Assembly (NCBI RefSeq): GCF_001697185.1
Contig: NZ_CP014224.1
Span: 806,001 to 870,000, forward strand
Origin: Wenyingzhuangia fucanilytica
GTDB taxonomy: Bacteria > Bacteroidota > Bacteroidia > Flavobacteriales > Flavobacteriaceae
DNA: 64,000 nt
Direction: 5' to 3'
This document shows, piece by piece, positions 44,307 to 53,190 of this stretch. Position 1 is the stretch's first letter. Each line of letters starts with the position of its first letter. A model generated the notes under the pieces. It was not told the origin of the DNA. It searched no databases and saw only the letters and a list, made by a program, of their open reading frames with translations. Both the position numbers and the translations under genes were made by a program.

Positions 44307-46883
44307 ATGAAAAAACAAAATTACTTTTCAAAATTTAAGACACTATTATTTGTATGTCTTATTTCTAGTGGGTTAAATGCTCAAACAACAATTAATTCGC
44401 TAACAGAATTAAAAACTTACATTACCCAAGACAATGTAAATGCGGTAATGACTCCAGGAACTTATGTTATTAACTCTACAATAACTGGAACTGGAAACTT
44501 GCTTCCAGACCCAATCATGTTTGAGTTTACAGGTTCTAATAGTACTTATGATTTTACAGGAGTAACATTTGAATTTAATACAGAAATTTTAAATGATTAT
44601 GGAAATGTAGAGGTCGTAGAATTACGCATTTATGGGGATAATAATGTGTTGAAAAATCTTACCATGGAAGATATTGGTACCGATGCTCCAAGAAAAAGAG
44701 CTAGGGCTATTCATTTAGATGGATTAAACAATAGAATAGAGGGGTTTCATATAACAGTGCAAGGTTCTTACCCATATGGTTATGGTGACTTATTTGGTAA
44801 AGGAGGTACTAATACAGTTATCGGTCACAGAAAACATTCAGGTATTTTGGTGCGTGGTGATGGAAATCATATCAAAGATTGTACTATGATTCATAGATCT
44901 TACGGACACGGTATCTTTATTCAGGGAGGAAAAAATGTGTTGATTGAAGGGGTTTATATGGAAGGAGATGATTTACGAACTACAGATGATGTTTTAGCAG
45001 AAGCAGGTACTGGTTCTCCTGCAGACAATGTCGCTTTTATGACTACATGGGGGTATACAGTTCCAGCAGGGTATATGTTTAGTAAACAAGAAGATGGAAT
45101 AAGAACTTATGCATCGGCAGGATTGTATTCAAATGATAAAACAGGAGCTACAACTACTAGTTCTACAGAAAATGTAACTATTAAGAATTGTACAGTAAAA
45201 AGAATGAGAGGTGCATATTCATTAGCTTTTGGAGGTGGAAGTATTAGTGTAGAAAATTCTTCGGCAATAGAATGTGAAGGAGGTTTTGGTATTATATCAG
45301 GGGGATTGATTCAAAATTGTTCAGCAGATGCAAAATATGGAATGGTCTATGGAAACGCATACAATACCAATAAAAATATCACAGCAGATATTACTATTTT
45401 AAATAGCGATGGTGGTTATGGGCCACATCAGTTAGCATATGTTGGTGGTAGTGATAATGATATTACTTTTAGGAGTTCAGAAAGTTATGTTTCTCAAGGT
45501 AGAAAAATACAGCTAGCTGGTGAAAAAAATGACATGAGAATGTTAAATGGAGTAAATCCAAGTCAAACTCGTCATAATTCATCATCAAATACAATTGTTA
45601 ATGAGTCAGATTATCCTATACTGTTAGATAGCGGATCAGTAACTATAGATTCAACAACCTATACTTGGGATGCTTCAAACAACACAATTCAATCATGTGG
45701 TACGGTCACAGATAATGGAACTAGTAATACAGTAAGTACAACAAGTTGTGGTACTTCTAGTAATTTAGCGTTAAACGGTGTGGCTTCTCAGTCTTCTTTA
45801 GATCATGGTGGAGTAGCGAGTAGAGCTATTGATGGTAATACTAATGGAAAATGGAGCAATAACTCTGTTACTCATACATTAAGTGAATCAGGAGCGTGGT
45901 GGCAAGTAGACTTAGGTTCAGATAGAGCTATTGGAGATATCTCAATATTTAATAGAACGGATAGTTGTTGTAAGGCAAGGTTGAGTGATTTTACTGTTTC
46001 TGTTATTTCGGCTAATGGAACTACAGTGTACTCTCAAACTTTTACATCAGTACCAGATCCATCAGTATCTTTAAACGCTGGAGGTGCTATTGGAAAAATT
46101 ATTAAAGTTGATTTAAATGTAACAAATCCGTTGTCTTTAGCTGAGGTTGAGGTTTATGAGTATGAAGGACCAACACCGACGACTTTTACAATTCAAGAAA
46201 ACACAACTGGCTTTTGTGGAGTAGAAGGAACGGTTGATAGTAATAATACAGGATATACAGGAACAGGATTTAGTAATACAACAAATACATTAGGAGCAGG
46301 TGTTGATTGGAGTATAGATGGTGTTGCAGGAGATTATACTTTTGTGTGGAGATATGCTAGTACCTCAAACAGAGCTGCTGACCTTATTGTTGATGGGAAT
46401 ACAGTTGCTAGTAATATTGCTTTTAATTCAACAGGAGTATGGACATCTTGGACTGCGCAATATGTAACAGTAAATTTGGGAGCAGGTGTTAAAGATGTAA
46501 GGTTAGAAGCAGTTACAAGTTCAGGTTTAGGAAATATAGATTATTTAGAGGTAACAGGACCAGATTCTAGTACAGCATCTTGTCCATCTTCTTCTAGAGT
46601 TGCTAAAAGTAATGTTGAGATTTTAGAGAGTGAATCAAATAATAATTTGTTGGTTTACCCAAATCCAGTTTCAAATAATCTTACTGTTTCATTAAAGAAT
46701 ACTTCTTTTGATATTAACGAAACCATTGTAAAGATTTATAATGTAAATGGGCAAAAAGTATTAGAATCAACATTCACCAATGAAGAGGTTAATCTTGTGT
46801 TAGAAAAACTAAATAAAGGAATGTATATTTTAGAGTTGAGTGACGGTAAACAAATAAAAGTGGAAAAAATATTTAAATTATAG
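44307..46883 (+). CDS. Secreted beta-helix protein with fucolectin-like and CBM6/35-like modules and T9SS domain (paralogue G)
   Basis: An 858-aa protein with a signal peptide (ends LNAQ). The beta-helix domain (about 25-475) has FTGSNSTYDFTGVTFEF, QGSYPYGYGDLFGKGG, HRKHSG, SYGHGIFIQGG, TTDDVLAEAGTGSPADNVAF and SKQEDGIRTYA. An F5/8C/fucolectin-type module (about 485-620) carries VTHT, WWQVDLG and NRTDSCCKARLSDF, the arrangement that binds L-fucose in eel fucolectin. A CBM6/CBM35-like module (about 626-755) follows, then a T9SS sorting domain (about 782-858, VYPNPVSNNL). It is probably a cell-surface or secreted enzyme targeted to a deoxy-sugar-containing glycan. It forms a single-gene unit between its own operator and a strong terminator. 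Confidence 0.85.
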   Translation: MKKQNYFSKFKTLLFVCLISSGLNAQTTINSLTELKTYITQDNVNAVMTPGTYVINSTITGTGNLLPDPIMFEFTGSNSTYDFTGVTFEFNTEILNDYGNVEVVELRIYGDNNVLKNLTMEDIGTDAPRKRARAIHLDGLNNRIEGFHITVQGSYPYGYGDLFGKGGTNTVIGHRKHSGILVRGDGNHIKDCTMIHRSYGHGIFIQGGKNVLIEGVYMEGDDLRTTDDVLAEAGTGSPADNVAFMTTWGYTVPAGYMFSKQEDGIRTYASAGLYSNDKTGATTTSSTENVTIKNCTVKRMRGAYSLAFGGGSISVENSSAIECEGGFGIISGGLIQNCSADAKYGMVYGNAYNTNKNITADITILNSDGGYGPHQLAYVGGSDNDITFRSSESYVSQGRKIQLAGEKNDMRMLNGVNPSQTRHNSSSNTIVNESDYPILLDSGSVTIDSTTYTWDASNNTIQSCGTVTDNGTSNTVSTTSCGTSSNLALNGVASQSSLDHGGVASRAIDGNTNGKWSNNSVTHTLSESGAWWQVDLGSDRAIGDISIFNRTDSCCKARLSDFTVSVISANGTTVYSQTFTSVPDPSVSLNAGGAIGKIIKVDLNVTNPLSLAEVEVYEYEGPTPTTFTIQENTTGFCGVEGTVDSNNTGYTGTGFSNTTNTLGAGVDWSIDGVAGDYTFVWRYASTSNRAADLIVDGNTVASNIAFNSTGVWTSWTAQYVTVNLGAGVKDVRLEAVTSSGLGNIDYLEVTGPDSSTASCPSSSRVAKSNVEILESESNNNLLVYPNPVSNNLTVSLKNTSFDINETIVKIYNVNGQKVLESTFTNEEVNLVLEKLNKGMYILELSDGKQIKVEKIFKL

Positions 46884-46902
46884 AGGTACTTTTATAGTAT
46901 AG

Positions 46903-46942
46903 AAAAGGCTGGTAAACATAATTATGTTTGCCAGCCTTTTTT
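46903..46942 (+). terminator. Strong rho-independent terminator after paralogue G
   Basis: The 18-nt arms 46903-46920 and 46923-46940 pair with a single G-U pair (AAAAGGCTGG with CCAGCCTTTT at the base), followed by TT and a T-rich stretch. Confidence 0.9.
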
Positions 46943-46981
46943 GTTTATAACCAATGAATATAAGCAGTTAAAGGAGAATAA

Positions 46982-47046
46982 GAAGTATATTTTATACAAT
47001 ATGAATGATAAGTTATAATATAGAACCTCTAAAATAGATATTTTCG
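46982..47046 (+). promoter_or_regulatory. Direct-repeat operator and -7-like element of the triple-sulfatase operon
   Basis: Half-sites GAAGTATATTTTATA (46982-46996) and GAATGATAAGTTATA (47003-47017) have a 21-bp period. TATTTTCG (47039-47046) at the standard position differs from TAnnTTTG at one base. Confidence 0.63.
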
Positions 47047-47090
47047 TATTGTATTAAGAACATGAAAAAAACTGAATAAATAATCAAACC

Positions 47091-48929
47091 ATGAATTTAA
47101 ATCGTTTAAAAAATATTGCTACTAAATGCATCATGTTGTCTTTAGGAACCATCTTAATGGTATCTTGTAAGGAAGCATCTAAAACACAAGAGAAATCTAA
47201 GCCTAATGTTATCCTTATTATGGTAGATGATGAAGGGTATGGAGATGTGGGAGCTTTAGGAAACAAAAACATCAATACACCTAATATTGATGCTTTACAT
47301 GCTCAAAGTACAAGATTTACAGATTATCATGTTAGTCCTACTTGTGCACCTACAAGAGCAGCAATTATGACAGGTCACCATAACTACAGAACAGGTGTGT
47401 TTTTTACGATTAAAGGAAGGTCTTTAATTCTTGAAAGAGAAACTACCATGGCACAAATATTCAAAGAAAACGGATATAATACAGCCATGTTTGGAAAGTG
47501 GCATTTAGGAGATAATTATCCTTTTAGACCACAAGACAAAGGATTTGATGAAGTGTTGATGAATAATGGTGGAGGAGTTGGACAAACTATGGATTATTGG
47601 AATAACGATTATTTTGATGATACATATGTACACAATGGAGAATTTAAAAAGTTTGAAGGATATTGTACAGATGTTTGGTTTGAAAATGCCAAAGAATATA
47701 TAGGGAAACAAAAAGACCAACCATTCTTTTGTTACCTATCTACAAACGCTGCTCACTCACCATATTGGGTAGATGATAAATATTCTGATCCGTATAAAAA
47801 TAATGATGAGATACCAAATGCAGCTTTTTATGGAATGATTACAAATGTAGACGAGAACATTGGGAAGTTGGTTGAGTATTTAAAATCCATTGATTTAATG
47901 GATAATACCATCCTTATTTTTACAACCGATAATGGTTCTGCAGCAGGAAATAAAATGGGAGAAGGTCAAGATCGTTTGGATGGTTTTGTTGCTAAAGGAA
48001 ACAATGCAGGTATGCGTGGTGTAAAAGCGAGTATGTACGAAGGTGGACATAGAGTTCCTTTATTTATCCACTGGAAAGATGGAGGGATTAATGTGGGAAG
48101 AGATATTGATGCTTTAACAGCTCACTATGATGTGTTACCAACCTTAATAGATTTGTGTGGTTTAAAAGTTAAAGAAGATCTTAAGTTTGACGGTTCAAGT
48201 TTAGTTCCATTAATGAACGGAGATGATTCTAATTTTGAAGATAGAATTGTATATGTAAACACACAATTTTCTACAGATCCAGTTCCATGGAAGAGAACAG
48301 CATTAATGCATAAAAACTGGAGATTGGTAGAAGGAACTGAGTTGTATAACTTAGATACAGACCCAGAACAAAGAACAAATTTAGCAGATCAATACCCAGA
48401 AAAGGTTCAAGAATATAAAGAAGCTTATGATAAATGGTGGGCAGAAATTTCTCCAACTTTTGTAGAAAAGCCTTATTTTATAATAGGAAATAAAGCAGAA
48501 AACCCAACTACTTTATATTGTCACGATTGGCATACCGATACATTTACTCCTTGGAAACAAGATCATATTAGAGAAGGACAAGTAAATAATGGATTCTGGA
48601 GAGTAAAAGCTGAAGAAGCAGGTACTTATACCATAAAGCTTCGTCGTTGGCCAGTAGAATCACATTTAGCTTTAGGAGCAAAAGCATCTGTTCGCCCAGC
48701 ACTTGAAGGAACTAGTGTTACACCAAGTAAAAAAGGAAAAGCTTTAAAAATTGTAAATTCTAGAATTAAAATACAAAACATTGAGATGTCTAAAGAGGTA
48801 GATTTAGATGCAGAATATGTTGAGTATCAAGTTGAGTTAGAAAAAGGAGAAACCCATTTACAAACTTGGTTTACTTTAGATGATAAAACAGAAATAGGAG
48901 CATATTATGCAACTATAGAAAAAATATAA
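47091..48929 (+). CDS. Sulfatase lipoprotein with C-terminal beta-rich extension
   Basis: A 612-aa sulfatase with a lipoprotein signal (Cys26, LMVSC). Metal-binding Asp46-Asp47 are in LIMVDDEGYGDVGALG. The formylglycine motif is CAPTR (Cys85), followed by AAIMTGHHNYRTG. Also seen are GKWHLGDNYPFRPQDKGFDE and FTTDNGSAAG. The C-terminal extension (about 460-612: YFIIGNKAENPTTLYCHD, then GTYTIKLRRWP) is shared with the next gene and with the truncated sulfatase at the window start. It is the first gene of an operon of three sulfatases plus DUF1080, with a 34-nt gap to the next. It likely desulfates the polymer or oligomers at the outer membrane. Confidence 0.93.
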   Translation: MNLNRLKNIATKCIMLSLGTILMVSCKEASKTQEKSKPNVILIMVDDEGYGDVGALGNKNINTPNIDALHAQSTRFTDYHVSPTCAPTRAAIMTGHHNYRTGVFFTIKGRSLILERETTMAQIFKENGYNTAMFGKWHLGDNYPFRPQDKGFDEVLMNNGGGVGQTMDYWNNDYFDDTYVHNGEFKKFEGYCTDVWFENAKEYIGKQKDQPFFCYLSTNAAHSPYWVDDKYSDPYKNNDEIPNAAFYGMITNVDENIGKLVEYLKSIDLMDNTILIFTTDNGSAAGNKMGEGQDRLDGFVAKGNNAGMRGVKASMYEGGHRVPLFIHWKDGGINVGRDIDALTAHYDVLPTLIDLCGLKVKEDLKFDGSSLVPLMNGDDSNFEDRIVYVNTQFSTDPVPWKRTALMHKNWRLVEGTELYNLDTDPEQRTNLADQYPEKVQEYKEAYDKWWAEISPTFVEKPYFIIGNKAENPTTLYCHDWHTDTFTPWKQDHIREGQVNNGFWRVKAEEAGTYTIKLRRWPVESHLALGAKASVRPALEGTSVTPSKKGKALKIVNSRIKIQNIEMSKEVDLDAEYVEYQVELEKGETHLQTWFTLDDKTEIGAYYATIEKI

Positions 48930-48963
48930 GTTTAAATTATAAACCCTTGATGATTAATTGATA

Positions 48964-50757
48964 ATGATGAGAAAAAATATTTTATCTATATTGTTTTTTT
49001 CTGTTTTGTTGCTAAATTTTCATGCTGCTACAGCACAGGATAAGCATAAGCCTAATGTAATTATTGTCATTACCGATGATCAAGGAAAGGGAGATTTAGC
49101 TTGCGAAGGGAATCCTTATATTAAAACGCCAAATATTGATAAGTTTTATAATCAAGCGGTACGTTTTACAAATTACCATGTATCAACAACTTGTGCACCT
49201 ACCAGAGGTTCTTTAATGACAGGTAGACACAGTAACCGTATCAATGTTTTTCATACCATAAACGGGAGATCTATCTTGTTTGAGGATGAGGTTACTTTAC
49301 CTCAAGTTTTTGCGCAAAATGGATATACCAATGCTATGTTCGGAAAATGGCATTTAGGAGATAACTATCCCTATAGGCCAGAAGATAGAGGTTTCCATGA
49401 AGTTGTAAGACTAGGAGGTGGAGGTATTGGTCAAGGTCCAGATTATTGGGGTAACGATTATTTTGATGATACTTATTGGCATAACGGAAAAATGGAGAAA
49501 TACAAAGGATATTGTACGGATGTATTTTTCTCTCAAGCTATAAGTTTTATTGAAAAAAACAAGGATCAACCATTCTTTTGTTACTTATCTACAAATGCTC
49601 CACATTCACCATATAACCTTCCTGAAAAATACTTTGATATGTATCAAGGGAAAGAGTACAAAGATTTAAACTCTAGGTTGTTAAGGTTTTATGGGATGAT
49701 TACAAATTTAGATGATAACTTTAAGAGGTTAGAAAATAAGTTGCAAGAGCTAAAAATAGCAGATAATACCATTTTAATTTTTACAACAGACAACGGAACC
49801 TCTGCAGGGCGTAGTACTTATAATGCAGGTTTAAGAGGTAGTAAGGGAAGTCAGTACGATGGAGGTCATCGTGTTCCTATGTATATAAGATGGCCAAATG
49901 GACAATTAACGGGAGGAAAAGACATAGATGAGCTAGTTGCTCATTATGATATGTTGCCAACTTTTGTTGATTTATTAGGGTTAGACTTTAACCCAGTAAA
50001 AAAACTTGATGGTAAGAGTTTGGTTCCTTTGTTAAAAAATGATGAGGTAGCATGGGAAAATAGAATTTTATACATGGATACTCAAAGAGAGCAAAACCTT
50101 ATAAAATATAGAAAATATACCGTTATGGATAATGATTGGCGTTTGGTTGATGGTAAAGAACTTTATGATATTAATAAAGATTTAGGTCAACAAAACAATG
50201 TCATAGACCAATATCCAGAAGTAGCTGCTAGATTATCGGTAGGGTATGAAAATTGGTGGGAATCTTTTGTTGATGAGGGTGTTAATCAAAGATATGCATA
50301 TATCAAAGTAGGTTCACCAAAAGAAAATCCAACCAGACTTTCTGCACATGACATGATTGTTGGTAAATACAGTCCGGCATGGCATCAGGATGGTGCTAGA
50401 AATGCTTCTCCTGCTGGTGGTGGAAAATGGAAAATTGAATTTGTAGAAGATGGTGAGTATACCATTAGTTTAAGAAGGTTTCCTAGAGAAAGCAATTTGG
50501 CTATTAATAGTACTTTTCCTGCGCAAGAAAAAGCCGTTCAATATGATAAAACATCACCTGCAAGTGTAAAGTCAGATTTTAAAGAAGCCTTTTTATATGT
50601 AGCCAATATTTCTAAAACTTTAGCCGTAGAAAAAGGAACTCAAGAAGTTGTCTTTAAAGGAAATATCCCTGCAGGTAAGTATGATATGGAAGCTCAATTA
50701 ATTGATGAGTCAGGGAGATTACATCCTGCATATTATGTATATGTTGAAAAAAAATAA
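48964..50757 (+). CDS. Secreted sulfatase with C-terminal beta-rich extension
   Basis: Start taken at ATG 48964 (597 aa); the TTG at 48958 adds two residues. The signal peptide ends AATAQ, with no lipobox, unlike the upstream paralogue. Metal site Asp38-Asp39 is in VITDDQGKGDLACEGNP. The formylglycine motif is CAPTR (Cys77), followed by GSLMTGRHSNR. GKWHLGDNYPYRPEDRGFHE and FTTDNGTSAGRSTYN follow the same pattern as the 47091 protein. The C-terminal extension (about 455-597: RYAYIKVGSPKENPTRLSAHD, then GEYTISLRRFPRE) is homologous too. The two are clear paralogues in tandem, and different localisation may divide their work. It is 3 nt from the next sulfatase gene. Confidence 0.93.
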   Translation: MMRKNILSILFFSVLLLNFHAATAQDKHKPNVIIVITDDQGKGDLACEGNPYIKTPNIDKFYNQAVRFTNYHVSTTCAPTRGSLMTGRHSNRINVFHTINGRSILFEDEVTLPQVFAQNGYTNAMFGKWHLGDNYPYRPEDRGFHEVVRLGGGGIGQGPDYWGNDYFDDTYWHNGKMEKYKGYCTDVFFSQAISFIEKNKDQPFFCYLSTNAPHSPYNLPEKYFDMYQGKEYKDLNSRLLRFYGMITNLDDNFKRLENKLQELKIADNTILIFTTDNGTSAGRSTYNAGLRGSKGSQYDGGHRVPMYIRWPNGQLTGGKDIDELVAHYDMLPTFVDLLGLDFNPVKKLDGKSLVPLLKNDEVAWENRILYMDTQREQNLIKYRKYTVMDNDWRLVDGKELYDINKDLGQQNNVIDQYPEVAARLSVGYENWWESFVDEGVNQRYAYIKVGSPKENPTRLSAHDMIVGKYSPAWHQDGARNASPAGGGKWKIEFVEDGEYTISLRRFPRESNLAINSTFPAQEKAVQYDKTSPASVKSDFKEAFLYVANISKTLAVEKGTQEVVFKGNIPAGKYDMEAQLIDESGRLHPAYYVYVEKK

Positions 50758-50760
50758 AAG

Positions 50761-52311
50761 ATGTTTGTAAACATGAAAAAATTAAGAATTGTATTTGTTG
50801 CTTGTTTTGCACTGGTTAATTTTTTGAGTATTGCTCAAGAAAATAAACCCAATATTGTAATAATATATACAGATGATCAAGGAGTTGGAGATGTAGGAGC
50901 TTTAAACCCTAATGCCAAGTTCAACACTCCTAATATGGATAAAATAGCTAATGAGGGAATTATATTTACTGATGGACACAGTAGTGATGCTGTTTGTACT
51001 CCCTCTAGATACAGTTTGTTAACAGGACGTTATAGCTGGAGAACCAGTCTAAAAAAGAATGTGTTGCATGCAGACGGGCCTTGTTTAATAGAAAAAGATA
51101 GAATGACTATTGCTTCTTTACTTCAAGAAAATGGTTACAATACAGCTATGATTGGTAAGTGGCATTTACAAATGGAGTTCGAAGGAGAAAAAGGAAAGGG
51201 TAGAGATTGGTCTAAGCCGTTTACTGATGGACCTATTGAAAAAGGGTTTGACTATTACTTTGGAATAGCAGCCTCTATGAATTATGGAATTTTAACATAT
51301 TTAGAAAACGACAAAGTACTAGAAGCTCCATCAATGTACACTAAAAAGAAGATGGATGTTACGCCAAGAACTTATAGAATGACGCCTCCTTATCAACAAG
51401 ATAATGCTAAAGGATATGTAGAGGTAGCTCCTTCTTTTAACGATGAATTGGTTTTAGAAACTTTAGCAAATAGAGCCGTAAGTTATATAAATGATGTAGA
51501 TAAAGAAAAGCCATTTTTCTTATATCTGCCTTTAACCAGTCCTCATTTACCACATTGTACGCATCCAGATTTTCAAGGTAAAAGTAACTGTGGGAATTAT
51601 GGAGATTTTATGCAAGAAACAGATTATCGTGTAGGTCAAGTGCTAGATGCTTTAAAACAAAATGGTTTAGAGGAGAATACTTTGGTTATTTTTTCTTCGG
51701 ACAATGGAGCAGAGTCTAATTATGCATATCAAAGAGATACTTATCAACATTATAGTTGTATGGATTTTAAAGGTGGAAAACGTGATATTTATGAGGGAGG
51801 ACACAGGGTTCCATTTTTAATGCGTTGGCCTAAAGTAATTAAAGCGGGTACTAAGGTAGATGAACCAGTTTGTCAGACTGATTATTTAGCAACAATTGCT
51901 GAAATTATTGATGTAGCGTTACCAGATAATGCTGCGGAAGATAGTTATAGCTTATTATCTGTAATGAAAAATCCTAATAAAAAATTAAAGAGACAGTTAA
52001 TAAATCATTCTTTTACAGGTCATTTTGCTATTAGAGAAGGAAAGTGGAAGCTAAATATGCTTAGAGGTTCTGGTGGCTCATTAAAGCCTGTAATTATTGA
52101 GCCTAAAAAAGGCGAAGCTTTATATGAGTTATATGATTTAGAGAATGATCCAGGAGAAACCAATAACCTGTATTTTAAATATCCTAAAGTTGTAAAAAAA
52201 TTAAAATCTAAAATAAGTAAAATCATTGCTAATGGTCGTTCTACAAAGGGAAAGCCACAGCCTTATGTTAAGGGGAACTGGGAGCAGGTTAGTTGGATGT
52301 CTTTAGACTAA
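50761..52311 (+). CDS. Secreted sulfatase of a different subgroup
   Basis: A 516-aa protein. The start could also be ATG 50773, which would give MKKLRIVFVACFALVNF directly; the signal peptide ends SIAQ. Metal residues Asp38-Asp39 are in IIYTDDQGVGDVGALNPNAKFNTP. The formylglycine motif is CTPSR (Cys79), followed by YSLLTGRYSWRT. Later motifs are GKWHLQMEFEG, SPHLPHCTHPDFQGKS and SSDNGAESNY. It lacks the C-terminal extension of its two upstream neighbours, so it probably removes a sulfate at a different position. It is preceded by only 3 nt and followed after 33 nt by DUF1080, hence the same operon. Confidence 0.93.
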   Translation: MFVNMKKLRIVFVACFALVNFLSIAQENKPNIVIIYTDDQGVGDVGALNPNAKFNTPNMDKIANEGIIFTDGHSSDAVCTPSRYSLLTGRYSWRTSLKKNVLHADGPCLIEKDRMTIASLLQENGYNTAMIGKWHLQMEFEGEKGKGRDWSKPFTDGPIEKGFDYYFGIAASMNYGILTYLENDKVLEAPSMYTKKKMDVTPRTYRMTPPYQQDNAKGYVEVAPSFNDELVLETLANRAVSYINDVDKEKPFFLYLPLTSPHLPHCTHPDFQGKSNCGNYGDFMQETDYRVGQVLDALKQNGLEENTLVIFSSDNGAESNYAYQRDTYQHYSCMDFKGGKRDIYEGGHRVPFLMRWPKVIKAGTKVDEPVCQTDYLATIAEIIDVALPDNAAEDSYSLLSVMKNPNKKLKRQLINHSFTGHFAIREGKWKLNMLRGSGGSLKPVIIEPKKGEALYELYDLENDPGETNNLYFKYPKVVKKLKSKISKIIANGRSTKGKPQPYVKGNWEQVSWMSLD

Positions 52312-52344
52312 AAAACCACTTATTTATTGATAAAAAAATAAGCT

Positions 52345-53190
52345 ATGAAGTTTTACAATTTGATATTGATGTTTGTATGCTGTGTTGGATTTAACTTTTC
52401 AATACATGCTCAATACCCAGAAAACAGAATGAAATCATCTAGTGTTAAAGATGATGGTTTTGTTGATCTTTTTAATGGTAAAAACTTAGATGGGTGGTAT
52501 TTAAAGTTAAGAAATGGTGATGAGGAGTTAGCTAAAAAGGTTTTTGCTGTAGAAAAGAATATGATTCATGTTTTTAATGACAGCTTTCCTGGAGAGTACA
52601 AATTAAATACAGGTGAGAATGATACTCATGGTTTGTTTTATTCTAAAAAATCATATAGTAAATACATTCTTAGATTCCAATATAAATGGGGAAAGCGCAA
52701 GGCAAATAATTTTGACAAATGGCAGTATGATGCTGGGGTTTATTATCACGTAACAAACGATAAGGTATGGCCTGTTGGGATTGAATATCAAATAAGGTAT
52801 GACCATATTAATAAAAGAAATCACACAGGAGATTTAATCAGACCAGAAGGTGTAGATTACGACTGGTATTGTGATAAAAATGAAAAGACTTATCTACATC
52901 CAAATCAAGGAGGTAAGTTGGAACAGACAAAAAAGGAATGGCTTCATTTTGCATCGCCTACTACAAAATACAATGCTGTAAATAATCAATGGAACCAGTG
53001 CGAAATAATAGTCATGGGAAATCAATACGCTATTCATAAATTAAATGGAGAAGTAGTAAATATGGCCTATAACTTAAACCCTGGGGCAGGTGTTTTTGGC
53101 TTTCAATCAGAAACGGCTGAAATTTATTATAGAAACATCAAAATCAAAGAGTTTGATGAGGTTATTCCTGCTAAAGTCTTTCTTAAGTAG
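52345..53190 (+). CDS. DUF1080 (3-keto-disaccharide hydrolase-like) secreted protein
   Basis: A 281-aa protein with a signal peptide (ends IHAQ). It has the DUF1080 start FVDLFNGKNLDGWYLK (about 39-54) and the jelly-roll core HGLFYSKKSYSKYILRFQYKWG, YDAGVYYHV and VWPVGIEYQI, with a C-terminal VFGFQSETAEIYYRNIKIKEF. The family is concanavalin-like. Some members hydrolyse 3-keto-glycosides, and others may simply bind glycans. It is the last gene of the three-sulfatase operon, so a role in sulfated oligosaccharide processing is inferred. Catalytic residues are not confidently identified. Confidence 0.85.
   Translation: MKFYNLILMFVCCVGFNFSIHAQYPENRMKSSSVKDDGFVDLFNGKNLDGWYLKLRNGDEELAKKVFAVEKNMIHVFNDSFPGEYKLNTGENDTHGLFYSKKSYSKYILRFQYKWGKRKANNFDKWQYDAGVYYHVTNDKVWPVGIEYQIRYDHINKRNHTGDLIRPEGVDYDWYCDKNEKTYLHPNQGGKLEQTKKEWLHFASPTTKYNAVNNQWNQCEIIVMGNQYAIHKLNGEVVNMAYNLNPGAGVFGFQSETAEIYYRNIKIKEFDEVIPAKVFLK

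Noticed and set aside
17185-46883. Naming the beta-helix paralogues as PL6 alginate or chondroitin B lyases
   Set aside because: The fold is plausible, but the conserved blocks do not show the PL6 Lys/Arg motif context I know; calling them PL6 would overstate the evidence.
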